DNA of 62,541 bases from Ruminococcus sp. (GCA_024403995.1 JAKSQT010000005.1:1-62541), one strand, 5' to 3'; positions 1-9,272 are shown, counted from the stretch's first letter. Translations and numbers: made by a program. The notes: a model not told the origin generated them from the letters alone.

Positions 1-70
1 CCTTTTTCAAAAGGGTTTCCCTCAATAATAAGTATAATATTTCTACATGAGTATCAACATTAATACAGGC
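1..70. repeat. Partial MITE-like repeat, family C, cut by window edge
   Basis: Bases 1-34 are the exact reverse complement of 56889-56922, inside the complete family C element at 56846-56984. Bases 35-70 resemble the right end of that element (about 56941-56979), ending in the shared ACAGGC. The element core is itself palindromic, which explains the match on both strands. Only the right part lies in the window. It sits just upstream of the promoter of the sigma factor gene. Confidence 0.7.
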
Positions 71-76
71 GGTTTT

Positions 77-105
77 TTGTATTTTCATAGGTTTTGTAGT
101 ATAAT
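77..105 (+). promoter_or_regulatory. Candidate sigma-A promoter for the ECF sigma operon
   Basis: A perfect -10 box TATAAT (100-105) lies 17 bases after a weak -35 box TTGTAT (77-82). It would give a leader of about 100 nt before the sigma gene. The weak -35 leaves room for control by an alternative factor, including autoregulation by the ECF sigma itself, but no ECF-type promoter was recognised. Confidence 0.45.
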
Positions 106-211
106 TAATGCGAATACAAATTTTTTTTTATTTTTGCTTTGAGTTTTTGGAAAAACGTGGTACTAATAAGTGAAAGGACAAAGCGCAGTTCCTTGAAAGG
201 AGGAATCCCAC

Positions 212-763
212 ATGGATAACGGTGAAAGTAGCTACCGCCGTTTACTTGCGGGTGATGATGAAGGTTTATATGAGATAATTTGCTCATACAGAGAAGGACT
301 TACTCTGTATCTGAACAGCTTTGTACAGAATATTCACATTGCTGAATCTCTTGCTGAGGATACCTTTGCGGAGCTTGCAATTAAATGTCCGAAGTTTTCA
401 GGGAAAAGTTCATTCAAAACGTGGCTTTATGCTATCGGAAGGAATATAACCTCAAAATATCTGAGGAAAAATTCAAAACTTGACATCATTCCGCTTGAAT
501 CGCAGGAATTTCTTGAAGATGAAGAAAATATAGAAAAAAACTATATAAAAAATGAACAGAAGCAACACGTTCATCAGGCTTTGCACCGCCTTAAACCTGA
601 ATATCGTCAGGTGCTTTTCCTTGCGTATTTTGAAGAATTCAGCAATGCAGAGACAGCAGATGTCATGAATAAATCAAAACGTCAGATAGAAGCTCTGATA
701 TACAATGCAAAAAAAGCCCTGAAAGCTGAACTGGAAAGGAGTGGCTTTGTATATGAAGAATAA
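212..763 (+). CDS. ECF-type RNA polymerase sigma factor
   Basis: The 183-residue protein has the two-domain layout of group 4 (ECF) sigma factors. The region 2 helix with SFKTWLYAIGRN (about residues 68-79) binds core polymerase and the -10 region. Region 4 (about residues 125-178) carries LHRLKPEYRQVL and a helix-turn-helix around SNAETADVMNKS for the -35 region. A strong GAAAGGAGG site precedes the ATG. The next gene starts 11 bases before this stop codon, so the two are translationally coupled, as in sigma/anti-sigma pairs. The third gene is a secreted dockerin protein. I infer a sigma factor that answers an outside signal through its membrane partner and may control cellulosome or surface genes. 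The target regulon cannot be read from the window. Confidence 0.9.
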   Translation: MDNGESSYRRLLAGDDEGLYEIICSYREGLTLYLNSFVQNIHIAESLAEDTFAELAIKCPKFSGKSSFKTWLYAIGRNITSKYLRKNSKLDIIPLESQEFLEDEENIEKNYIKNEQKQHVHQALHRLKPEYRQVLFLAYFEEFSNAETADVMNKSKRQIEALIYNAKKALKAELERSGFVYEE

Positions 764-1937
764 TGAAGAAATGTATCAGAGCGTACTCCTGAGACGTGCT
801 GAATACCGTGAAAAAAAGAACAGAAGAATTATCATTATAAAGCGTACAGCACCTGCCATAGCCTGTTTCTGCTTTGCCGCAGTCATCGGTATAGGTTTCA
901 GTGCCGTAAAGCTTTCAAGAACGCCTGAGCAGTCGGATATCATTGAAGATACTACGATAAAAAGCACAGACGTTTCCACAACCTGCGTCGGCAGTACAAA
1001 AGTACAGACAACAATGAAAAATGCCGCTGTTACGTCAGATTCATCTGCGGCGAGTGTATATACCACATCAAAAAAAGCAACGGATACAAACAGGCATCAG
1101 ACCACTGAAACTGTCGTTACGGATGCAGATTCAGGCGTGGAAAATGTGCATACCGAGACCAATGCAGTGACTTCAAAGCCTGTGCATACAAATACCAATG
1201 CAAAAACTTCAAAGCCGGTGAGTACAAATACAACGGTCAGAACAGAACATAAGACAACTGCAAGTACTGCATCTGCAACAGCGCCCAAAACAACGCTGTC
1301 TACTGCTGTCACAAAAACTACAGCAACAAGAACAACACTGTCACCTATTGTCACACAAGCAGTGGCTGAATATATTTCACCGACTGTTCAGCCTGTATAT
1401 TTTTATACTGTCAGTGATATCGTCGATGCAGTTGAAAGGTTTTTCCCGCAGCCAATTCCTCAAACTGCCGGAACAAGTGTTACATCGTCTGAACATGCCG
1501 AAGAGGTCTATTCACAGATGTATTCAAAAATACAAAATGACGGCTGTATCTTTGCGGTCAAGGAAAATAATGCTGTTGTGCCAAAAGATGACTTTGGATT
1601 TTATCTTTTCCCATATGCACGTTTTGAGGATATCGGTGTTGGCGGATATGCTGAGTTTAACGGCAGTCTCTATAATGTGACGTTCTATTATACATACCGT
1701 ACCCCGGAAGATGATGATGGGATTGCGGATTATCTGTATGAGCGAATGGGGCGCAGATGTGATGAGGAGCTTGATGTGAATGGTCATACCGTCAGCATAT
1801 GCAATTCTGATGACGGAAGGATTTATGCAGACTTTTTTATTGATGAGTGCCATTATATTGAGGTCGCTGCATCTGTATCGGAAGATGAGATGTGCGGATT
1901 TTTAAATATGCTGGAATATGAAACTATTTATTTTTAA
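753..1937 (+). CDS. Membrane-anchored ECF partner (putative anti-sigma/sensor) with Thr-rich stalk
   Basis: The 394-residue protein has a short basic cytoplasmic N-terminus (about 30 residues), one membrane segment near residues 30-52, a stalk of about 150 residues rich in Thr, Ser, Ala and Val with repeated KTTAT/TSKPV-like units, and a globular C-terminal domain (about residues 205-394) rich in aromatic and acidic residues. The AAAGGAG site at 735-741 fits the ATG at 753 better than the in-frame GTG at 741. No named domain was recognised. Position and topology (inside-TM-stalk-sensor) fit an anti-sigma or sigma-regulating sensor, like the RsgI logic of clostridial cellulosome control, but sequence homology to RsgI is not claimed. 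The cytoplasmic part is very short for a classical anti-sigma domain, so the function is inferred. Confidence 0.75.
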   Translation: MKNNEEMYQSVLLRRAEYREKKNRRIIIIKRTAPAIACFCFAAVIGIGFSAVKLSRTPEQSDIIEDTTIKSTDVSTTCVGSTKVQTTMKNAAVTSDSSAASVYTTSKKATDTNRHQTTETVVTDADSGVENVHTETNAVTSKPVHTNTNAKTSKPVSTNTTVRTEHKTTASTASATAPKTTLSTAVTKTTATRTTLSPIVTQAVAEYISPTVQPVYFYTVSDIVDAVERFFPQPIPQTAGTSVTSSEHAEEVYSQMYSKIQNDGCIFAVKENNAVVPKDDFGFYLFPYARFEDIGVGGYAEFNGSLYNVTFYYTYRTPEDDDGIADYLYERMGRRCDEELDVNGHTVSICNSDDGRIYADFFIDECHYIEVAASVSEDEMCGFLNMLEYETIYF

Positions 1938-1949
1938 GGAGCTGATTTT

Positions 1950-2939
1950 ATGAAAAAAAGATTTATGGCAATTATGCTTTCCGCAATTACAATGGCTTGT
2001 TCAGTCAGTGCGGTTTACGCTGAATGTGCATTCAGTGAATGGAACGGAAAAAATGTAAGCATGACGCTGTCTCAGGAACTGAGTGAAAACGGCAGTGAAA
2101 AAATTGATATTTTACTTGGCGTTTCAATGGACAAGACATATGTTTACAAAGGAAAAACATGGTCTGAATACGCTGCAGACTATGACAACAGCCGTGTTGA
2201 TTCTGAAAAAATGCATGAGCTTGTAAAAATGGGAGATTATCTGAAATACGGTGAAAAGCTGTATACAGCCGGTACACCTGACGGCGAAAAATGGTCAGAA
2301 GCATACTACAATGAAAAAGTTGAGTGTTACGGCGAAGAACTGCTTTCAAAGTATATCGTGAACGGAGAATTTTTGCAGGATAAGCTTATTGCTGATACCG
2401 AAGCTTTTGAAAAGGAATATTACAAAGCATATCATGAAGCATATACAGCAGTTTCACAGTATTCAACCGAAAATGTCTATAAAGAATTACAGCAGAAGGA
2501 TGTAGACTGTGATTATGACAAGGACAAAAACAAGCTTGTCATTCATATGACTGCTGATGAATTTGCCGATTTGTCCATAGACAATGTCTCTTTATACCAA
2601 CTTGATCTGCCGGTTTCTGATGATGGTGAGCCGATTTGTGCTGAAGCTGCTTTATATCCTGTTGCATCGCCTGTTGACACTGTGATAGTATGCGGCGATG
2701 CAAATAACGATTCTGCCATTGATTCAAGAGATGCTTCTGCTATACTCATCGCATATGCTAATTCTTCAAGTGATGCAGGTTATAAGTTGAATCATGACGA
2801 TATTCAGAAAATGGATGCAGATGAAAACAATATAGTCGATTCCCGTGATGCAAGCTTTGTACTTGCGTATTATGCCTTTACCTCGGCAAACGGAAAGGGA
2901 ACGCTGAAAGATTATGTTAAAAATATTAAAAAATGCTGA
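1950..2939 (+). CDS. Secreted dockerin type I protein of unknown catalytic function
   Basis: The 329-residue protein has a signal peptide (basic KKR start, hydrophobic stretch, cleavage near VYAECA) and a middle region (about 30-245) with no family I recognise. The C-terminus is a type I dockerin: two calcium-binding F-hand repeats, CGDANNDSAIDSRDAS near 248 and DADENNIVDSRDAS near 289. Dockerins bind cohesins on scaffoldins and so place the protein in a cellulosome. The gene starts 12 bases after the sensor gene and has its own AAGGAG site, so it belongs to the sigma operon. Having a dockerin protein as a direct operon partner suggests that the sigma factor deals with the cell surface or polysaccharide. 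No glycosidase motif was found. Confidence 0.85.
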   Translation: MKKRFMAIMLSAITMACSVSAVYAECAFSEWNGKNVSMTLSQELSENGSEKIDILLGVSMDKTYVYKGKTWSEYAADYDNSRVDSEKMHELVKMGDYLKYGEKLYTAGTPDGEKWSEAYYNEKVECYGEELLSKYIVNGEFLQDKLIADTEAFEKEYYKAYHEAYTAVSQYSTENVYKELQQKDVDCDYDKDKNKLVIHMTADEFADLSIDNVSLYQLDLPVSDDGEPICAEAALYPVASPVDTVIVCGDANNDSAIDSRDASAILIAYANSSSDAGYKLNHDDIQKMDADENNIVDSRDASFVLAYYAFTSANGKGTLKDYVKNIKKC

Positions 2940-2948
2940 TGATGTCCG

Positions 2949-3869
2949 TTATATAAACGATGTTCCTGTTTTACGGCTTGAACACGGCGGAGAATAGAGC
3001 CATTTGTCAATGTGTGCGGCATCTGTGAAGTATTCGTTCTCTGTGGGTTTTGCAATTTCGTCTGAGACATCGACAACTATCAGCTTTATCTTCATTTTTT
3101 CGGGTATGACCGCTTTTATGTAGACGCTGACCGTCTGACCGACGGAGATGCCTTCTTTCGGTTCTGCAAGACCTGCAAGGTTTGGCGCAAGTTCCACGAA
3201 AATGCCGTACTCCTCAACGGAACGTACAATTCCTGTGACAGTTCCGCCGACTTCAAAGCGTGCGGCATTTTCCTCCCATGTTCCGAGCAGTTCCTTATGG
3301 GTAAGGCATATCCTTCCGTTTTCGACAGCTTTTACAACAGCTTTTATCTGCTGACCAACGGTGAAGCGGTCTGACGGGTGAGAGATGCGTGAGACTGAGA
3401 TAACATCTATCGGGATAAGTGACGGCACACCGCAGCCAATATCAGTAAATGCGCCGAATTGCTCAAGATGCGTGACCTTTGCATCAATAACATCTCCGAT
3501 TTTGAGACGGGATATATATTCGCTTATGCATTTTTCCTGAGCCGCTTTCCGTGAGAGCACGGCACGGACATTTCCGTATTCATCGGTATTTACGGAAGTT
3601 ACCATAAAGCATACTATTTTGTTTACCCGTGAAATGAGGGCGATATCACGGGTTTTGCCCTCGGCGATACCTATTGCCCCCTCCTCACGGGGAATTATGC
3701 CTTTTCCGCATGGCAGATCGATTATTAGATTGTGGAAACTGTCACAGACTGCGGCACGGGCTTCAAGGATGAATCCGCCTGACAATGCCTCCGAGAGACC
3801 TGCGGCGGATGAGATACAGCGCTGATTAAGCTCTGTGCCGAAAATATGACCTTCTGGTTTGTAAATCAT
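2949..3869 (-). CDS. S1 RNA-binding domain protein
   Basis: The 306-residue protein contains at least two S1-type OB folds: one around residues 125-185 (KIGDVIDAKVTHLEQFGAF) and one around 205-265 (VGGTVTGIVRSVEEYGIFVELAP). It resembles the Firmicute S1-like proteins related to RpsA and YabR rather than full ribosomal S1. A role in RNA binding or translation is known for the fold; the exact role here is inferred. The start was set at the ATG at 3869 because GGAGGT lies 6 bases upstream; an open frame continues to 3902 but lacks a better site. It runs opposite to the sigma operon, and the two stop codons lie only about 10 bases apart. Confidence 0.85.
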   Translation of the reverse strand: MIYKPEGHIFGTELNQRCISSAAGLSEALSGGFILEARAAVCDSFHNLIIDLPCGKGIIPREEGAIGIAEGKTRDIALISRVNKIVCFMVTSVNTDEYGNVRAVLSRKAAQEKCISEYISRLKIGDVIDAKVTHLEQFGAFTDIGCGVPSLIPIDVISVSRISHPSDRFTVGQQIKAVVKAVENGRICLTHKELLGTWEENAARFEVGGTVTGIVRSVEEYGIFVELAPNLAGLAEPKEGISVGQTVSVYIKAVIPEKMKIKLIVVDVSDEIAKPTENEYFTDAAHIDKWLYSPPCSSRKTGTSFI

Positions 3870-3942
3870 TTTTTTACCTCCGTTCATATGATGAATGTTC
3901 ACAACGTCATTATATGCGGAGGTTTTGTTTGTTATTACTTCA

Positions 3943-4101
3943 GGGCATCTCTAAAAACTCCTTATGAGAAAAAGCAGCTATGCACAGCATCTGCTGCGTC
4001 AAGCCCTCTCATAGTGTGAAAGCACGCCTTCGATTGCTTTTCTTGCATCTACTGTACCTATCTGCTTTTTCTTATTCAAAACGAGTTATTAGAGATGCAC
4101 T
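3943..4101. repeat. MITE-like element, family A
   Basis: This 159-base non-coding element begins with GGGCATCTCTAAAAACTCC and ends with a decayed inverted copy (TTATTAGAGATGCAC). The interior is nearly the reverse complement of the complete copy at 60898-61055, including the block with GCAGCATCTGCTGC's relative (GCACAGCATCTGCTGCG) and the CATCTACTGTACC block. It lies upstream of the S1-domain gene on the far side of its promoter. Confidence 0.85.
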
Positions 4102-4332
4102 TTATGGTCACAGCAACAATGTTGCCTAAAGTTTTTCCGTCGGGCAAGCCGAGGCATATAACTGCGGATAGTCCGTAAATCATCGCAGGCTCGATTTACT
4201 GCTTTTTAGGGAGGCGCTGCCTCCCTCGCACACCCTCCGCAAGGGAGCGAAGCGGCTCCCTTGACCCCGCAGTATTATGCGGCTTCGCTGTTATTTTTTG
4301 CTGTTGTCGGAATCAAATGGCAGCGGCGCTTT
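4102..4332. other. Intergenic spacer with GC-rich hairpins
   Basis: No gene is supported here. The stretch contains two neighbouring GC-rich inverted repeats, GGGAGGCGCTGCCTCCC near 4210 and GGGAGCGAAGCGGCTCCC near 4244, which would fold as strong hairpins. They are followed by T-rich sequence near 4295 and could terminate transcription or be repeat remnants. Open frames on the plus strand here have no ribosome site and run into the antisense of the next gene. Confidence 0.5.
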
Positions 4333-4689
4333 TTACACAGCAGACCTGATATTCAGCCCTCCAAGCGAGTTCATCACCGCTATCACTTCACCAACAGAGC
4401 CGCTTCCGCACACGATGCAGGCTGTTGTGTTTGTGCGGCGATATGGTTCAGGCACATCATCCGCATATACAGGCGACTCCATAACGGCTGACATGAAATT
4501 TGTCCGTGTATTGAATGCGGTCGGCAGTACTGTATATGACGTGCCATGTGTGAGACTGTTTGCGTTTGCGGAAATTTTACTTTGAATCGTAGATGCGGAA
4601 TAGATGCTCCCAACGCTCTCCCTGATACGCATAATTGCAAGTTCAGCAAGCTCCTGTGTCTCAAATTCACCAATTACTCTTGATAACAT
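4333..4689 (-). CDS. Small protein of unknown function
   Basis: The 118-residue protein starts MLSRVIGEFETQELAELA and has an AAAGGATG ribosome site placed correctly before the ATG. It has no signal peptide or membrane segment. The N-terminal 30 residues (beta strand, then a helix with ELAELAIMRIR) and the C-terminal GSVGEVIAVMNSLGG suggest a small alpha/beta fold of the kind in which two strands flank a helix. I do not recognise a family with certainty. It is transcribed away from the DUF951-prfA operon. Confidence 0.65.
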   Translation of the reverse strand: MLSRVIGEFETQELAELAIMRIRESVGSIYSASTIQSKISANANSLTHGTSYTVLPTAFNTRTNFMSAVMESPVYADDVPEPYRRTNTTACIVCGSGSVGEVIAVMNSLGGLNIRSAV

Positions 4690-4784
4690 TTTATCATCCT
4701 TTCACTTTTTGTTTGAGATAGATATGTTTTTTTTCGTGTTTTTATTATTTTTACACAAATATAAAAAAATATACCTCTTATATA

Positions 4785-4813
4785 TTGATTTACAGAAGAT
4801 TTTGGGGTATAAT
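4785..4813 (+). promoter_or_regulatory. Sigma-A promoter of the DUF951-prfA operon
   Basis: TTGATT (4785-4790) and TATAAT (4808-4813) are separated by exactly 17 bases. They place a start near 4820, about 43 bases before the first gene. Confidence 0.7.
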
Positions 4814-4862
4814 TAATAATGCGCCGCTATGGCTATATTTAAAAGTAGAGTGAGGGATAAAC

Positions 4863-5051
4863 TTGGACGTTAGACCTGATGATGTTCTGATAATGAAAAA
4901 AGATCACCCGTGCGGCGGCAGGGAAATGTATGTAATACGTTCAGGCATGGACTTCAGACTGCGCTGTGTTAAGTGCGGCAGAGAGTTCATGATACCCAGA
5001 AATAAAATCGAAAAAAGCATAAAAAGCATCAGGCGTGAAAGTGAAGGATAG
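4863..5051 (+). CDS. DUF951 family protein
   Basis: The 62-residue protein matches the short Firmicute DUF951 family: a VLIMKKDHPCGG block, then DFRLRCVKCGREFMIPR and a basic C-terminus. The three cysteines (CGG and CVKC) suggest a small metal or nucleic-acid binding fold, but the function of the family is unknown. The start codon is TTG at 4863, supported by a GTGAGGGA site. DUF951 genes are commonly found with housekeeping translation genes, as here, where prfA follows after 45 bases. Confidence 0.85.
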   Translation: MDVRPDDVLIMKKDHPCGGREMYVIRSGMDFRLRCVKCGREFMIPRNKIEKSIKSIRRESEG

Positions 5052-5096
5052 ACTGCATTCTTTTTCTGATAGTATATTGTTTTTAAGGAGATTATT

Positions 5097-6170
5097 ATGT
5101 TTGAAAAGCTTGCAGCTATGGAACAAAAGTATGAGGAGATAAGCGAGAGACTTTCTGACCCCGATATCGTCAGCGACAATAAGCTTTATACTCAGCTTAT
5201 GAGGGAGTATAAGAATATGACTCCCATTATCGAAAAGTACCGTGAGTACAAAAAATATCTTTCACAGAATACGGAAGCTAAGGAACTGCTTGACGGCGGC
5301 GGTCTCGACAGGGATTTCAGAGAAATGGCTCAGGCTGAATTCGAGGAGTCAAGAGATGCTATGGAAAGCTGTACTCAGGAACTGAAAATACTCCTTCTTC
5401 CGAAAGACCCGAATGATGACAAAAACGTTATTATCGAGATAAGAGGCGGTGCAGGCGGCGAGGAGGCTTCACTCTTTGCTAATTCACTGTACCGTATGTA
5501 TACAATGTATGCAGAGGCACGAGGCTGGAAACAGGAAGTGCTCAATGCAAACCCGACTGAACTTGGCGGTTTCAAGGAGATCAGCTTCTCCATTGAGGGA
5601 GAGGGCGCTTACTCCCGTCTGAAATACGAGAGCGGCGTTCACAGAGTTCAGCGTGTTCCTGAAACTGAATCTCAGGGACGTATTCATACTTCGACTGTTA
5701 CGGTCGCTGTTCTTGTGGAGGCTGACGAGGTCGAACTGGAGATAAATCCTACCGACCTTAAAATAGACTACTTCCGTTCAAGCGGCGCAGGCGGTCAGCA
5801 TATCAACAAGACCGAATCAGCCGTCCGTATCACTTATCTGCCGACAAATGTGGTGGTCGAGTGTCAGGACGAGAGAAGTCAGCATAAGAATAAGGACAGA
5901 GCAATGAAGATCCTGCGCTCACGTATCTATGAGGCTATGCAGGAGGAACAGAATGCCAAGATCGCTTCGGAAAGAAAAAATCAGGTCGGTACAGGCGACC
6001 GCTCCGAGCGTATCAGAACATATAACTATCCGCAGGGACGACTCACAGACCACAGAATAGGTCTTACTATCTACAGGCTGGAGGATATCCTCAACGGAAA
6101 TCTTGACGAGGTATTTGATTCGCTGGCTACTGCCGATCAGGCAGCTAAACTGGCAAGTCAGGAAGAGTAA
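5097..6170 (+). CDS. prfA: Peptide chain release factor 1
   Basis: The 357-residue length is normal for RF1. The GGQ motif ([15 protein letters not shown], about residues 226-240) is the loop that triggers peptide release at the ribosomal peptidyl centre, and [18 protein letters not shown] lies in the codon-recognition domain just before it. The protein reads UAA and UAG. An AAGGAG site precedes the ATG. The gene is second in a run of five closely spaced plus-strand genes. No PrmC methylase gene, often linked to prfA, is seen next to it. Confidence 0.97.
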   Translation: MFEKLAAMEQKYEEISERLSDPDIVSDNKLYTQLMREYKNMTPIIEKYREYKKYLSQNTEAKELLDGGGLDRDFREMAQAEFEESRDAMESCTQELKILLLPKDPNDDKNVIIEIRGGAGGEEASLFANSLYRMYTMYAEARGWKQEVLNANPTELGGFKEISFSIEGEGAYSRLKYESGVHRVQRVPETESQGRIHTSTVTVAVLVEADEVELEINPTDLKIDYFRSSGAGGQHINKTESAVRITYLPTNVVVECQDERSQHKNKDRAMKILRSRIYEAMQEEQNAKIASERKNQVGTGDRSERIRTYNYPQGRLTDHRIGLTIYRLEDILNGNLDEVFDSLATADQAAKLASQEE

Positions 6171-6174
6171 AGGT

Positions 6175-7188
6175 ATGGATACTGTTTTACTGAGTGACAG
6201 CGCCGCCGATATAGAAAAAGCGGCAGAGCTTATAAAAAACGGTCAGATCGTCGGTATTCCGACTGAAACCGTATATGGTCTCGGTGCGGACGCTTCCAAT
6301 GAGGAGGCTGTACGCAGCATTTTTGCGGCTAAAGGCAGACCGGCGGATAATCCGCTTATAGTTCACCTTGCGGATTTTTCCGATGCAGTGAATTATACAA
6401 GCGGGATACCTGACCTTGCTTTCAGGCTTGCAGAACGTTTCTGCCCGGGACCGCTGACTATCGTCCTGCCAAAGAATGACAGGATACCTATGGTCACTTC
6501 GGGTGGTCTTGACACGGTTGGAATACGTGTTCCGTCACACCCTGTCATGCATGAGCTGATTGCCGTAAGCGGAAAGCCTATTGCTGCACCGTCAGCCAAT
6601 ACATCAGGCTACCCAAGCCCTACATCAGCCGCACACGTAATGCGTGACATGAACGGTAAAGTCGCTGCTGTCGTTGACGGAGGCGAGTCACAGTTCGGCG
6701 TTGAGTCTACTGTCATTGCTATTGAGAGTGCAGATACCGTCCGTATACTGCGTCCGGGCTGTGTGACAAGGGAAATGCTTCTTGAAGTCTGCGGTGACGT
6801 TATTATTGACCATGCCATACTCAATGAGCTTGCGGCAGGTGAAAAAGCTGCTTCTCCCGGCATGAAATACAAGCACTACTCTCCGAAAGCGGATATCATC
6901 ATGGTCGAGGGCACTATTGAAGCCTTCACGAAATTCGTTTCTGAGAATGAACCTGAAAAAACTTATTCGCTTATTTATAACGGCGATGAAAAATATTTCC
7001 CATACAGATTTATGACCTATGGCGGCGACAGTCTCCAACAGGCACATCAGTTGTTTTCCAAGCTGAGAGAGCTTGACGATATCGGTGCAGAAAAGGTCTA
7101 TGTCCGTGCCCCGTCAAAGGACGGCGTCGGACTTGCAGTATATAACCGTCTGATAAGGGCGGCAGGATTCGAGGTGATAAGGATATGA
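6175..7188 (+). CDS. L-threonylcarbamoyladenylate synthase (Sua5/YrdC/TsaC family)
   Basis: The 338-residue protein makes threonylcarbamoyl-AMP, the first step of the t6A37 tRNA modification. The YrdC domain fills about residues 12-200, with GIPTETVYGLGADA, AAKGRPADNPLIVHL and SPGMKYKHYSP beyond it. The extra C-terminal domain (about 235-338) makes it the long Sua5 type rather than the short TsaC type. The ATG at 6175 lies 4 bases after the prfA stop with an AGGAAGAG site; a longer frame would run into prfA. The partners TsaE and TsaB are encoded at 27.2-28.3 kb. Confidence 0.93.
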   Translation: MDTVLLSDSAADIEKAAELIKNGQIVGIPTETVYGLGADASNEEAVRSIFAAKGRPADNPLIVHLADFSDAVNYTSGIPDLAFRLAERFCPGPLTIVLPKNDRIPMVTSGGLDTVGIRVPSHPVMHELIAVSGKPIAAPSANTSGYPSPTSAAHVMRDMNGKVAAVVDGGESQFGVESTVIAIESADTVRILRPGCVTREMLLEVCGDVIIDHAILNELAAGEKAASPGMKYKHYSPKADIIMVEGTIEAFTKFVSENEPEKTYSLIYNGDEKYFPYRFMTYGGDSLQQAHQLFSKLRELDDIGAEKVYVRAPSKDGVGLAVYNRLIRAAGFEVIRI

Positions 7189-7835
7189 ATACTCTGAGCG
7201 GCGTTATGGTCGTCGGTCTGACAGGTCAGACGGGCGCAGGCAAAAGTACGGTTGCCAAAGTCTTTGAAGAAAACGGTTTTGCTATAATTGATGCCGATAT
7301 CGTGGCACGGAAAGTTGTCGAGAAAGGTACGCAGTGTCTTGATGAAATTGCGGATTTTTTCGGAAACGGTGTCATCACAGACGAGGGAACTCTCAACAGA
7401 CCGGCACTTGCGGGCATTGTTTTCTCGGATAAGGCAAAGCTCGAAACTCTTGATACTATTATATATCCTTACATCACAGGCGAGATACTAAATATGATAA
7501 AACGCTTTTCCGCAGATGGTGAAAAGCTTATTCTGCTCGATGCTCCTACACTTTTTGAAAGCCATGCGGATGATTTCTGCGAGATCATTATTTCTGTGCT
7601 TGCAGATCCTGATATCAGGGAGCAGAGAATTATTTCCCGTGACGGTATAACATCCGAACAGGCAAGAAAACGCATGAATTCACAGATGAGTGAGGATTTT
7701 TTCATATCCCATTCGGATTATATCATACAGAACAACGGACATATCAATCTTGTTAATGAGATATCCAAAGAGGTATCCGACAGAATTAAAGATCTTTTCG
7801 TTTCCTCAACAGAACAGGAAACGGTCAATGTATGA
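7185..7835 (+). CDS. coaE: Dephospho-CoA kinase
   Basis: The 216-residue P-loop kinase performs the last step of coenzyme A synthesis, phosphorylating the 3' hydroxyl of dephospho-CoA. The Walker A motif GQTGAGKST is near residues 14-22, the family motif IDADIVAR near 36-43, and LLDAPTLFE near 117-125. The start codon overlaps the previous stop (ATGA), showing translational coupling. Confidence 0.95.
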   Translation: MNTLSGVMVVGLTGQTGAGKSTVAKVFEENGFAIIDADIVARKVVEKGTQCLDEIADFFGNGVITDEGTLNRPALAGIVFSDKAKLETLDTIIYPYITGEILNMIKRFSADGEKLILLDAPTLFESHADDFCEIIISVLADPDIREQRIISRDGITSEQARKRMNSQMSEDFFISHSDYIIQNNGHINLVNEISKEVSDRIKDLFVSSTEQETVNV

Positions 7836-7853
7836 AAAGGAGTTGGAATAACT

Positions 7854-9257
7854 ATGGCAGAAAAGAAAAATACAGCAGCAAAACTCAAAGAAGAACTTCT
7901 TATGAATAAGAAAAATGCTGTGTACAGTCTTACAAAGAAACAGCTTGCAGCTTGTGACGAATTTTGTGAGGGCTATAAGGACTTCATGGATAAGGCAAAG
8001 ATAGAGCGTGAAGCTGTTGAATACTCCGAGGCTCTCCTTAAAAAGAAAGGCTTTGTTGAGTATAAGAAGGGCATGAAGCTCAAGGCAGGCACTAAGATAT
8101 ACCGCAACAACAGAGGAAAATCAATTATCATGGCTGTTATCGGTACAGCACCTATCGAGGATGGTATCAGACTGTGCGCTGCACATATTGACTCCCCAAG
8201 ACTTGATCTGAAGCAGAATCCTCTCTATGAGGACAATGAGATCGCACTTTTCAAGACTCATTACTACGGCGGTATCAAGAAATACCAGTGGACTACTATT
8301 CCGCTTGCACTTCACGGCGTTATCATCAAGGCTGACGGCACTTCGATATCCGTAAATATCGGCGAGGACGAGAAAGATCCTGTTTTCTGCGTTACCGATC
8401 TTCTTCCGCATCTTGCAGCCGCACAGATGACAAAGCCGCTTGCAAAAGGCATTACAGGCGAACAGCTCAATCTCGTTATAGGTTCACGTCCATTCAAGGA
8501 TGATGAGGAAAGCGGTTCAGTCAAGCTCAATATCATGAGCATTCTCAATAAGAAATACGGCATCACAGAGGCTGATTTCATATCAGCAGAGCTTGAAGCT
8601 GTTCCTGCATTCAAGGCAAGGGATATCGGCTTTGACAGAAGCATGATAGGCGCATACGGTCATGATGACAAGGTTTGTGCATATCCTGCACTTATGGCTG
8701 CTGCTGAGTGCGAGAAGCCGGTTCATACTATGGTCACTGTTCTCACAGATAAAGAGGAGACAGGAAGCGACGGAAATACAGGTCTCAATTCATCATATCT
8801 CAATTATTTTGTAGCTGATATCGCTGAGGCTCTTGGTTCTGACGGCAGAACAGTACTCTCTGCATCCGAATGTCTCTCTGCTGATGTAAATGCTGCATTT
8901 GATCCGACATTCCCTGAAGTCAACGAGAAGAACAACAGCGCATTCATCAACAAGGGTGTGGTTGTTACAAAGTATACAGGCGCTCGTGGAAAGAGCGGCA
9001 CATCTGATGCCTCTGCTGAGTTTACAGGCAGAATACGCCGCCTTATGGATGCTAACAACGTTATCTGGCAGACAGGCGAGCTTGGCAAGGTCGATGAGGG
9101 CGGCGGCGGAACAGTCGCACAGTATATTGCAAATCTTAATGTAGATACGATAGATCTTGGCGTACCTGTGCTTTCTATGCACGCTCCTTACGAGATAGTA
9201 TCAAAGATCGATACCTATATGGCATACAAGGCATTCAAGGTATTCATGGCTGATTAA
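7854..9257 (+). CDS. M18 family aminopeptidase
   Basis: The 467-residue cytoplasmic metallopeptidase has the M18 (aspartyl aminopeptidase-like) layout. Metal and catalytic positions are visible in AAHIDSPRLDLK (about residue 102), GYGHDDKV-like GAYGHDDKVC (about 268), TDKEETGS (about 300) and the C-terminal VLSMHAPYE (about 443). It trims N-terminal residues from peptides. An AAAAGGAG site precedes the ATG. It is the last gene of the DUF951-prfA-coaE run and is followed by a clear terminator. Confidence 0.93.
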   Translation: MAEKKNTAAKLKEELLMNKKNAVYSLTKKQLAACDEFCEGYKDFMDKAKIEREAVEYSEALLKKKGFVEYKKGMKLKAGTKIYRNNRGKSIIMAVIGTAPIEDGIRLCAAHIDSPRLDLKQNPLYEDNEIALFKTHYYGGIKKYQWTTIPLALHGVIIKADGTSISVNIGEDEKDPVFCVTDLLPHLAAAQMTKPLAKGITGEQLNLVIGSRPFKDDEESGSVKLNIMSILNKKYGITEADFISAELEAVPAFKARDIGFDRSMIGAYGHDDKVCAYPALMAAAECEKPVHTMVTVLTDKEETGSDGNTGLNSSYLNYFVADIAEALGSDGRTVLSASECLSADVNAAFDPTFPEVNEKNNSAFINKGVVVTKYTGARGKSGTSDASAEFTGRIRRLMDANNVIWQTGELGKVDEGGGGTVAQYIANLNVDTIDLGVPVLSMHAPYEIVSKIDTYMAYKAFKVFMAD

Positions 9258-9272
9258 TCATTTTGATGAAAC

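Noticed and set aside
105-287. Minus-strand frame over the sigma promoter
   Set aside because: It covers the promoter and ribosome site of the sigma gene, has no ribosome site and its sequence is low in typical protein features.
776-1354. Antisense frames with Val/Thr-rich repeats
   Set aside because: They are the mirror of the Thr-rich stalk codons on the plus strand; repeats of the sense gene explain them.
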